Made by a program: the position numbers and the translations under genes | The notes under the pieces: model-generated | What the model was told of the DNA's origin: nothing | Database searches by the model: none | Seen by the model: only the letters and a program-made list of their open reading frames with translations | Shown here: positions 6,032 to 11,786 of the stretch, in pieces | How the letters are laid out: each line of letters begins with the position of its first letter | Position numbering within the stretch: position 1 is the stretch's first letter | From: Frankiales bacterium | GTDB lineage: Bacteria; Actinomycetota; Actinomycetes; Mycobacteriales; SCTD01 | Length of the DNA stretch: 11,786 nt | Direction of reading: 5' to 3' | Assembly: GCA_025966295.1 (NCBI GenBank) | Contig: JAOPVD010000295.1 | Coordinates: 1-11,786 of the forward strand

Positions 6032-8817
6032 CCTCTCCGGACACCCCGCTCGTCGCGCGGCGGTCCCGCTGGCTCTTGCTCGGTACCTTCGTCGCCCTGC
6101 TGCTCGTCTACGTGCCGCTGCTGGGCCCGTCGCTCGTCGGGGCCCGGACCTTCGTGGAGACCGGGCTGGTCCTGCGCTTCGAGCCGTGGAGCACCGAGGC
6201 GCCGCTCAAGGACCAGCAGCACGTCACCATCGCGCACGACACGCTCGACTTCTACCTGCCGAAGATGAGCGTGTTCGCCGACCACCTCAAGCACGGCGAC
6301 CTCGCCACCTGGGAGCCCTACGCCGCCGGCGGCGGGCCGCTGGGCACGGTGCCGGAGGCGGCCACGCTGTCGCCGCTGAGCCTGCCGTACTGGGTGCTGC
6401 CGCTGGAGTACGCGCCCGGCTTCGTGCGGCTGCTCGAGGTCCTCGTCGCCGTCGGCTTCATGTACCTGTTCCTGCGGCGCCTGAAGCTGCCTCCCGGACC
6501 GGCCCTGCTGGGCGGGATGCTCTACAGCACCTCGGCGTTCGTGGTGCTGTGGAACAACTGGCCGCAGGCGCAGGTCGCGGCCCTGATCCCCAGCCTGTTC
6601 TGGGCGGTCGAACGGCTGCTGCAGCTGCGCACCGTCAAGGCGGTGGTGCCGCTCGCCCTGTCGGTCGGCGCGCTGCTGCTGGCCAGCTTCCCGGCCGTGA
6701 TGGTCTACGCCTGCTACCTCGTCGGGCCCTACGTGCTGGTCCGCACCGTCCGCTGGCGGGTGCCGTCGCGCGAGCTGCTGCGGAGCTGGCTGCTGCCGGC
6801 CGGTGGCGTGCTGCTCGGGCTGTCGCTGGCGGCTATCCAGCTGCTGCCGTTCGCGCAGCACCTGCAGACCCTCGACCTGGCCTACCGCGCGCAGAGCCCG
6901 AAGGCGCACCCGCCGACGCAGTCGCTGCTGACCGTGCTGTCGCCGTACGCCTTCGGCACCGAGACCGACCTCACCTACTTCGGCTACAAGAACACCGTCG
7001 AGACCATCGCGTTCTTCGGCGTGGTGGGCGTCGTGCTCTGCCTGCTCGGGCTGGCGCTGCGGGTGCGCGGCCCGGTCGCGGAGCGGGTGACGCTCTACTT
7101 CCTCAGCGCCGTCGTGGTGCTGGTGCTCGTGGGCTGGGTGAGCGAGGACGCGCTCCGGCTCGCGCAGCAGCTGCCCTTCGTCGGCTCCAGCTTCATCGGC
7201 CGGATCCGGGTGGTCCTCGGGTTCTCCCTGGCGGTGCTGGCCGCGATCGGCGTCGACAAGCTGCTACGGCTGCCGGAGGCCCGCAGACCGGTGCGCTGGT
7301 GGGCGCTGGTGCCGCTGTTCGGCGTGCTGCTGTTCGGCCTGCAGGTCTGCCGCTCCGCCTGGCACACCGCCCAGGTCATGGGCCGCACCTCGGTGATGGT
7401 GGACAACAGCGTCCTGCCGTTGGCCGTCGGCGCGGTGCTGGTCGTGGTCCTCGTCGTGGCGCTGCGCCGCGGTCGGCTGGGCCTGGTGGCCGTGGGGCTG
7501 TTGCCGCTGCTGCTGGCCGTGGAGGCGTTCGTCTTCATCGCCCCGCGCTGGCCGAGCGAGCCGCCCAAGCAGTTCTACCCGCGCACCGAGGTGCACGACT
7601 TCCTCGCGCGCAACCTCGGCTCGGAGCGCTTCGGCTCCACCCGCGGCGTGATGTTCCCGAGCACCGCCACCTACTACCGGCTGCGGGCGGTCAACGGCCA
7701 CACCTTCACCAGCCCCACCTGGCACGACATGGTCGAGCGCATCAGCCCCGAGATGCGGCAGGGGCCGACCCTCACGCTGCTGGGCGACGACGAGCGCACC
7801 GCGCGGTCCCCGCTGCTGGACCGCCTGGCCGACAAGTACTTCGTCACCAGCCTCAACCACCCCGTGTACGGCGCGCGCGTCGGCGGGCCCGTCGCCACGG
7901 GCAGCGTCACGGTCAGCGGCGGCACCGAGGTCCGGGCCCGGCTCGCCGCCGGTCCCCGGCGGGCCCTGGTGGTCGGGCTCGCCGCGCCCCTCACCGGCTC
8001 GGCGCAGGCGTCGCTCACCGCGACCTTCACCGACGCCCGCGGCACCGTCGTCGGCACCGTCGTCCGGCGGGGCCTCGCGGCCGGGCAGGCCGGCGCGCTG
8101 GCCGTGCCCTTCGCGGGCGAGAGCGGCCCGCTCAGCACCGCCACCGGGGTCCGGATCCGCTTCGACGGGGTCAGCGCGAAGGTGGCCACCGTCGCCGACG
8201 GCACCGCCGCGCTGGGGGAGGTCCGCCCGCAGGCCGACGGGCTGCGGCTGGTGCTCGCCGCCGAGGCGGTCGTCTACCAGCGGCTGACCGCGCTGCCCCG
8301 CATCCGGTTCGCGACCCGGGCCGCCTACGAGCCGGACCCGGCGCGGGGCCTGGACGCGCTCGCCACCGGCAAGGTGGCGCCGGACCAGGTGCTGCTCGAG
8401 GACAAGCCGGCGGTGGCCGACCTCGGCGGCACCGGCCGGGTGGTGCTGCGCGAGGACTCCGGTGAGCGGCTGCGGGTGACCACCACCTCGACGGCCGGCG
8501 GCTGGCTCGTCGTCGCCGACGCGATGCAGCACGGCTGGGTGGCCCAGGTCGACGGCCGGGCGGTGGCGCTACGGCACGCCGACCACGCCGGCGTCGCCGT
8601 ACAGGTGCCGGCCGGCACGCACGAGGTGGTGCTGCACTACACCGCCCCGGGCTTCGGGCCCGGCCGGCTGCTGACGATCGCCACCGCACTGCTGCTGGTG
8701 CTCCTCAGCGTCGCGGACCGGGTGCCACGACCCGGACGCAGGTACGCTCACCGGGGTCTTGACGCCCCCGTGGTGGCGCCGCAGCGAAGGGAAAGCGTTG
8801 TCGACGACCGTCAGTGA
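6028..8817 (+). CDS. YfhO-family polytopic membrane protein (GT-C-type glycosyltransferase)
   Basis: A 929-residue membrane protein starting at GTG 6028, which overlaps the previous stop as GTGA. The first membrane segment is at about residues 15-40, and many Leu/Val-rich segments follow up to about residue 500. The first outer loop has DFYLPKMSVFADHLKHGDL and TWEPYAAGGGPLG, matching the conserved acidic loop of YfhO/GT-C enzymes. A large, probably extracytoplasmic region (about 503-880) follows. It ends with HGWVAQVDGRAVALRHAD and VPAGTHEVVLHYTAPGF, the recognisable YfhO C-terminal sheet, then a last membrane helix near 881-900. In Bacillus and Listeria, YfhO/GtlB-type proteins glycosylate teichoic acid outside the cell using a polyprenyl-phosphate sugar; a similar decorating role for the exported glycan is inferred here. 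The last 20 bases overlap the permease gene. Confidence 0.83.
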   Translation: MTSPDTPLVARRSRWLLLGTFVALLLVYVPLLGPSLVGARTFVETGLVLRFEPWSTEAPLKDQQHVTIAHDTLDFYLPKMSVFADHLKHGDLATWEPYAAGGGPLGTVPEAATLSPLSLPYWVLPLEYAPGFVRLLEVLVAVGFMYLFLRRLKLPPGPALLGGMLYSTSAFVVLWNNWPQAQVAALIPSLFWAVERLLQLRTVKAVVPLALSVGALLLASFPAVMVYACYLVGPYVLVRTVRWRVPSRELLRSWLLPAGGVLLGLSLAAIQLLPFAQHLQTLDLAYRAQSPKAHPPTQSLLTVLSPYAFGTETDLTYFGYKNTVETIAFFGVVGVVLCLLGLALRVRGPVAERVTLYFLSAVVVLVLVGWVSEDALRLAQQLPFVGSSFIGRIRVVLGFSLAVLAAIGVDKLLRLPEARRPVRWWALVPLFGVLLFGLQVCRSAWHTAQVMGRTSVMVDNSVLPLAVGAVLVVVLVVALRRGRLGLVAVGLLPLLLAVEAFVFIAPRWPSEPPKQFYPRTEVHDFLARNLGSERFGSTRGVMFPSTATYYRLRAVNGHTFTSPTWHDMVERISPEMRQGPTLTLLGDDERTARSPLLDRLADKYFVTSLNHPVYGARVGGPVATGSVTVSGGTEVRARLAAGPRRALVVGLAAPLTGSAQASLTATFTDARGTVVGTVVRRGLAAGQAGALAVPFAGESGPLSTATGVRIRFDGVSAKVATVADGTAALGEVRPQADGLRLVLAAEAVVYQRLTALPRIRFATRAAYEPDPARGLDALATGKVAPDQVLLEDKPAVADLGGTGRVVLREDSGERLRVTTTSTAGGWLVVADAMQHGWVAQVDGRAVALRHADHAGVAVQVPAGTHEVVLHYTAPGFGPGRLLTIATALLLVLLSVADRVPRPGRRYAHRGLDAPVVAPQRRESVVDDRQ
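8743..8748 (+). promoter_or_regulatory. Possible -10 element (TACGCT) inside the end of the YfhO-like gene
   Basis: TACGCT fits TAnnnT and lies about 50 bases before the permease start, within codons of the hydrophilic YfhO-like tail. There is no TGn extension and no convincing -35. It could give the transporter pair its own transcription, but a chance match in GC-rich coding DNA is about as likely. Confidence 0.25.
8787..8792 (+). promoter_or_regulatory. Ribosome binding site deciding the TTG start at 8798
   Basis: AAGGGA is 5 bases before TTG 8798. No comparable site precedes the alternative TTG at 8759 or GTG at 8819, so TTG 8798 is preferred for the permease. Confidence 0.6.
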
Positions 8818-9610
8818 GGTGTGGGGTTTCCGCACGCTCGTCTGGAACTTCGCGCAGCGCGAGCTCAAGGGCAAGTACAAGCGCTCCACCCTCGGGTGGG
8901 CCTGGTCGCTCATCAACCCGGTCGCGACGCTGCTCATCTACACGGTGGTCTTCGCGACCATCTTCAAGGCCGACCCGCCCGGGCTGGGCAACGGTGACAG
9001 CGGCAACTACACGCTGTTCCTGTTCAGCGGCCTGGTGCTGTGGAACTTCTTCTCCAACACGGTCAACGGCGCGATGGCGTCGCTCATCTCGGTCGGCCCG
9101 CTGCTGCGGAAGATCTACTTCCCGCCGTTCGCGCCGGTCGCCGGCGGGCTGCTCGCCAACGGCGTCCAGAGCCTCATCGAGGTCGGCGTCCTGCTGGTCG
9201 TGATGATCGCCCTGGTGAACGTCTCGTTCACGCTGCTGCTCGTGCCGCTGCTGCTGGTGCTGCTGGCGCTGTTCGCGCTCGGCATCGGCCTGGTGCTGTC
9301 GGTCTGGAACGTCTACTACCGCGACGTGTCGTACCTGGTCGGGCTCGGCCTGCAGCTCATCTTCTACGCCACCCCGATCATCTACCCGCCCTCGTTCATC
9401 CCGGAGCACGCGCACGGCGTACCGCTGCGGCAGCTGCTGGAGCTCAACCCGATGTCGCAGTTCGTGTCGGCGTTCCGGGCCGTGGTCTACGACCTGCGCG
9501 TCCCGAGCTCCGCGCAGCTGGGCGGCCTGGTGCTCACGTCGGCGCTGAGCGTGACGATCGGCTGGTGGGTGTTCCACCGCCGCGCCCGCGACGTGAGCGA
9601 GGAGCTCTAG
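8798..9610 (+). CDS. ABC-2-type polysaccharide/teichoic acid export permease (Wzm/TagG-like)
   Basis: A 270-residue inner-membrane protein from TTG 8798, the usual length for Wzm/TagG/RfbA permeases. The N-terminus has the amphipathic, basic entry typical of the family (LVWNFAQRELKGKYKRSTLG, then WAWSLINPVATLLIYTVVF). About six membrane segments follow, including LFLFSGLVLWNFF, SLIEVGVLLVVMIALVNVSF, LLVLLALFALGIGLVLSVW and a last one before FHRRARDVSEEL. The NVYYRDVSYLVGLGLQLIFY and ATPIIYPPSFIP segments are strongly conserved in glycan exporters. It should form a 2:2 complex with the ATPase encoded next and move lipid-linked glycan across the membrane. A longer form from TTG 8759 (283 residues) would add MTPPWWRRSEGKA; a strong ribosome site favours the shorter one. 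The stop TAG shares its G with the GTG of the ATPase gene. Confidence 0.93.
   Translation: MSTTVSEVWGFRTLVWNFAQRELKGKYKRSTLGWAWSLINPVATLLIYTVVFATIFKADPPGLGNGDSGNYTLFLFSGLVLWNFFSNTVNGAMASLISVGPLLRKIYFPPFAPVAGGLLANGVQSLIEVGVLLVVMIALVNVSFTLLLVPLLLVLLALFALGIGLVLSVWNVYYRDVSYLVGLGLQLIFYATPIIYPPSFIPEHAHGVPLRQLLELNPMSQFVSAFRAVVYDLRVPSSAQLGGLVLTSALSVTIGWWVFHRRARDVSEEL
9599..9604 (+). promoter_or_regulatory. Ribosome binding site for the GTG start at 9610
   Basis: GAGGAG ends 5 bases before GTG 9610, inside the last codons of the permease gene. It fixes the ATPase start although the open frame continues far upstream. Confidence 0.8.
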
Positions 9611-10890
9611 TGACCTCCGGCGCCATCGTCGTCGATGACCTGTCGAAGCGGTTCCGGCTCTACACCGACAAGCGGTCGACGCTCAAGGAGCGCTTCGTCC
9701 GCCGGCAGGGCAACAGCTACGACGACTTCTGGGCCCTGCGTGACGTCTCGCTGGCCGTGCCGGAGGGCTCCACCTTCGGGCTGATCGGGCACAACGGCTC
9801 GGGCAAGTCGACGCTGCTGAAGATGATGGCCGGCATCCACCGGCCGACGTCCGGCTCGCTGTCCGTCAACGGCAGGGTGTCGGCGCTGCTGGAGCTCGGT
9901 GCCGGCTTCCACCCCGAGCTGTCCGGCCGCGACAACATCCTGCTCAACGGCGCCATCCTGGGCATGGGCAAGAAGCAGATCCTGGACGCGCTCGACGAGA
10001 TCGTGGAGTTCTCCGGGCTCGAGCAGTTCATCGACACCCCGGTGAAGGTCTACTCGAGCGGCATGTACGTCCGGCTCGGCTTCTCCATCGCCGTCAACCT
10101 CGATCCTGAGATCCTCATCATCGACGAGATCGTGGCGGTCGGGGACGAGGAGTTCCAGCGGCGCTGCTTCGACCACCTCCACGAGCTGCGCAAGCGTGGC
10201 GTGACGATCGTGTTCGTCAGCCACTCCCTGGCGCTCGTGCAGACGCTCTGCGACGAGGTCGCCTGGCTCGACCACGGCCAGCTCAAGTCGATCGGGCCGG
10301 CGGTGCAGGTCGTCGACGAGTACCTCGCGGTCGTCAACAGCGACGAGCGCAGCCGCCTCAGCGACGACGAGCAGACCCGCGCGGAGGAGCAGAGCGCCCC
10401 GTCGGTGGGCGCCGGCCGGCGCGGCAGCGGCGAGGTGGTCGTCAGCCGCGTCGAGTTCCTCGACGGCGCCGGGCGGGCCGTGCAGGCCGTGCCGCACGGC
10501 GACCCGCTGGTGGTGCGGCTGCACTACCGCGCGACCGAGCCCGTGCAGGACCCCGTCTTCGGACTGGCGTTCGTCAACGAGCACGGCCTCCCGCTCGCCG
10601 GCCCCAACACCCGGCTGTCGGCCGTCCCCACCGGGACCCTGGAGGGCGCCGGCCACGTCGACTTCGCGCTGGCGTCGCTGCCGTTCGTGCCCGGCACCTA
10701 CCAGCTGACGGCCGCCATCACCGACGCCTCCACGACGCACGTCTTCGACCACCGCGACAAGGCGTTCTCCTTCCACGTCCAGCCCGGTCCGGGTGTCCAG
10801 CCGACCGGGTACGTCGCGCTGGACGGGCAATGGACCGGTCCGGTGCGGGAGACCGCTGCCGCGCTCCCGCACGACGGCGTCCCCTCCTGA
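9610..10890 (+). CDS. Polysaccharide export ABC transporter ATPase with C-terminal Wzt-type domain
   Basis: A 426-residue protein starting at GTG 9610. Residues about 5-250 form the nucleotide-binding domain: an N-terminal basic extension before FWALRDVS, Walker A GHNGSGKST at 60-68, the family-typical LLELGAGFHPELSGRDNI at 93-110 in place of an ordinary Q-loop, variant signature YSSGM at 148-152, Walker B ILIIDE at 168-173 and switch histidine H205 in VSHS. These variants mark the Wzt/TagH/RfbB glycan-export group. After a charged linker (about 240-275, rich in Asp/Glu/Arg/Ser), a beta-rich segment runs from EVVVSRVEFLDG to about KAFSFHVQPG, resembling the Wzt C-terminal domain. In some Gram-negative O-antigen systems that domain binds the capped end of the glycan before export. 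It pairs with the permease just upstream. Binding of a specific cap here is inference. Confidence 0.93.
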   Translation: MTSGAIVVDDLSKRFRLYTDKRSTLKERFVRRQGNSYDDFWALRDVSLAVPEGSTFGLIGHNGSGKSTLLKMMAGIHRPTSGSLSVNGRVSALLELGAGFHPELSGRDNILLNGAILGMGKKQILDALDEIVEFSGLEQFIDTPVKVYSSGMYVRLGFSIAVNLDPEILIIDEIVAVGDEEFQRRCFDHLHELRKRGVTIVFVSHSLALVQTLCDEVAWLDHGQLKSIGPAVQVVDEYLAVVNSDERSRLSDDEQTRAEEQSAPSVGAGRRGSGEVVVSRVEFLDGAGRAVQAVPHGDPLVVRLHYRATEPVQDPVFGLAFVNEHGLPLAGPNTRLSAVPTGTLEGAGHVDFALASLPFVPGTYQLTAAITDASTTHVFDHRDKAFSFHVQPGPGVQPTGYVALDGQWTGPVRETAAALPHDGVPS

Positions 10891-10892
10891 CC

Positions 10893-10898
10893 GAGGAG
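10893..10898 (+). promoter_or_regulatory. Ribosome binding site for rsmD
   Basis: GAGGAG with 5 bases spacing to ATG 10904, in the 13-base gap after the ATPase stop. It sets the rsmD start even though the frame is open upstream into the ATPase gene. Confidence 0.8.
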
Positions 10899-10903
10899 CT
10901 GGC

Positions 10904-11440
10904 ATGACCAGGGTCATCGCCGGGTCGGCGGGCGGACGGCGGCTCGTGGTGCCGTCCGGCTCGCTCACCCGTCCCACCTCCGACCGGGCCCGCGAGGGGC
11001 TGTTCTCGACGCTGCAGTCGCTCATCGACCTGGAGGGCGCCGCGGTCCTCGACCTCTACGCCGGGTCCGGCGCGCTCGGGCTCGAGGCGCTGTCGCGGGG
11101 AGCCGGCCGGGCCACTCTGGTCGACGACGACCCGCGTGCGCTGGCCGCCATGCGCACCAACGCCCAGGAGCTCGAACTGCCGGCGACCGTGGTCGAGGCC
11201 GACGTAGGCCGGTTCCTGCAGGGCGACGTCGCGCCGTACGACGTGCTCCTGCTGGACCCGCCCTACGACGTCGACGTCGACCCGGTGCTCGCGGCCCTGC
11301 TGCCTTGGGTCGGGCCGGACGCGGTGGTCATGGTCGAGCGCCGCACCCGGGGACCGGTGCCGACCCCGCCCCGCGAGCTGCGGGAGCTGCGATCCCGTCG
11401 CTACGGGGAAGCAACGCTCTGGTACTTTTCCCGATCATGA
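10904..11440 (+). CDS. rsmD: 16S rRNA (guanine(966)-N2)-methyltransferase RsmD
   Basis: A 178-residue protein, normal length for RsmD. It transfers a methyl group from SAM to N2 of G966 of 16S rRNA in the assembling small subunit. The N-terminal RVIAGSAGGRRL and RPTSDRAREGLFSTL are the RsmD-specific signature. The SAM-binding motif VLDLYAGSG is at 48-56, followed by LGLEALSRGA, the acidic DDDPRAL, and the catalytic DPPY at 118-121. The C-terminus ends with GEATLWYF. It starts only 13 bases after the glycan ATPase gene, with no terminator between them, so it may be read from the cassette promoter. It overlaps coaD as ATGA; the rsmD-coaD order is widespread in bacteria. Confidence 0.96.
   Translation: MTRVIAGSAGGRRLVVPSGSLTRPTSDRAREGLFSTLQSLIDLEGAAVLDLYAGSGALGLEALSRGAGRATLVDDDPRALAAMRTNAQELELPATVVEADVGRFLQGDVAPYDVLLLDPPYDVDVDPVLAALLPWVGPDAVVMVERRTRGPVPTPPRELRELRSRRYGEATLWYFSRS
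11420..11428 (+). promoter_or_regulatory. Possible extended -10 element (TGGTACTTT) before coaD
   Basis: TGGTACTTT fits TGnTAnnnT and would place the start of transcription about 1-3 bases before, or on, the coaD ATG at 11437. It coincides with the Trp-Tyr-Phe codons at the conserved end of RsmD, so the match may simply reflect the protein. The lack of a Shine-Dalgarno before coaD makes a leaderless or near-leaderless transcript worth considering. Confidence 0.35.
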
Positions 11441-11786
11441 GAAGGGCCGTCTGCCCGGGATCGTTCGACCCGGTGACCCTCGGACACCTCGACATCATCG
11501 GCCGGGCCAGTGCCCTGTACGACGAGGTCGTGGTGGCCGTCGGGCTGAACGCCAGCAAGAACCGGATGTTCTCCTTCGAGGAGCGCACCGAGATGCTCCG
11601 CGAGGCCACCGCCGAGTACCCGAACGTCAAGGTCGACAGCTTCGACGGGCTCATCGTCGACTTCTGCAAGGCCCACGAGATCCAGGTCATCGTCAAGGGG
11701 CTGCGGGCCATCAGCGACTTCGACTACGAGCTGCAGATGGCGCAGATGAACCACGGCCTGCAGGGCGTCGAGACGATGTTCATGAC
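11437..11786 (+). CDS. coaD: Phosphopantetheine adenylyltransferase CoaD, 3' end outside the window
   Basis: The first 116 codons of coaD are present; the gene continues beyond the last base. CoaD joins ATP and 4'-phosphopantetheine to make dephospho-CoA, the penultimate step of coenzyme A synthesis, in the cytosol. The start MRRAVCPGSFDPVTLGHLDI holds the nucleotidyltransferase TxGH motif (T14-H17). The next conserved parts are VVAVGLNASKNRMFSFEER, GLIVDFCKAHEIQVIVKGLR and AISDFDYELQMAQMN, the substrate-binding region. The usual RGLR appears as KGLR, a conservative change. The ATG overlaps the rsmD stop by four bases (ATGA), and no Shine-Dalgarno is visible, so translation is either coupled to rsmD or starts on a leaderless message. 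Confidence 0.96.
   Translation, partial: MRRAVCPGSFDPVTLGHLDIIGRASALYDEVVVAVGLNASKNRMFSFEERTEMLREATAEYPNVKVDSFDGLIVDFCKAHEIQVIVKGLRAISDFDYELQMAQMNHGLQGVETMFM

Noticed and set aside
5692..6909. Minus-strand 405-codon open frame spanning the fusion and YfhO-like genes
   Set aside because: It is rich in Gln/Arg/His with no recognisable domain, and lies opposite two well-supported + strand genes.
8759..8764. TTGACG as a -35 promoter box
   Set aside because: No TAnnnT element lies about 17 bases downstream, near 8782-8787, so there is no matching -10.
11263..11282. Alternating GAC/GTC palindromic run
   Set aside because: It encodes the Asp-Val repeats just after DPPY in RsmD; there is no sign of a separate regulatory site.

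Overview
The window is very GC-rich DNA with strong G/C bias at third codon positions, GTG and TTG starts, and tightly overlapping genes. Together with the neighbour set FakA-like/DAK2 protein, recG, rsmD and coaD, this points to a high-GC actinomycete. A Nocardioides-like or related lineage is my guess; the phylum is much safer than the genus. All nine genes I can support lie on the + strand. There is no tRNA, rRNA, CRISPR array, insertion sequence or gene-free stretch longer than about 100 bases.

Left flank (1-3287): the C-terminal part of a DAK2/FakA-family protein, whose start lies before the window, overlaps by ATGA with a complete recG. Right flank (10904-11786): rsmD (16S rRNA m2G966 methyltransferase) overlaps by ATGA with the 5' part of coaD (phosphopantetheine adenylyltransferase), which runs off the window end. 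From general knowledge of actinomycete genomes, DAK2-recG and rsmD-coaD usually form one continuous housekeeping block.

Between the flanks (3339-10890) sits a five-gene cell-surface glycan cassette: a family-2-like glycosyltransferase; a fusion of a SAM methyltransferase with a second family-2 glycosyltransferase; a 929-residue YfhO-type polytopic membrane protein; a Wzm/TagG-type ABC-2 permease; and a Wzt-type ATPase with an extra C-terminal domain. The genes abut or overlap (GTGA, a 20-base overlap, and TAG sharing its G with GTG), so they look like one transcription unit. The likely promoter is an extended -10 (TGATAACGT) at 3324-3332, in the only sizeable intergenic gap.

Inferred working model: the two glycosyltransferases extend a lipid-linked glycan in the cytoplasm. 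The methyltransferase may modify or cap it. The ABC pair exports it, with the ATPase C-terminal domain possibly reading the end group. The YfhO-like protein may add sugars outside the membrane. No initiating sugar-phosphate transferase, nucleotide-sugar synthesis gene or ligase is present, so these must be encoded elsewhere. The most interesting points are the placement of the cassette inside a housekeeping block, the methyltransferase-glycosyltransferase fusion paired with a cap-reading style Wzt, and two start sites that look leaderless or nearly so.
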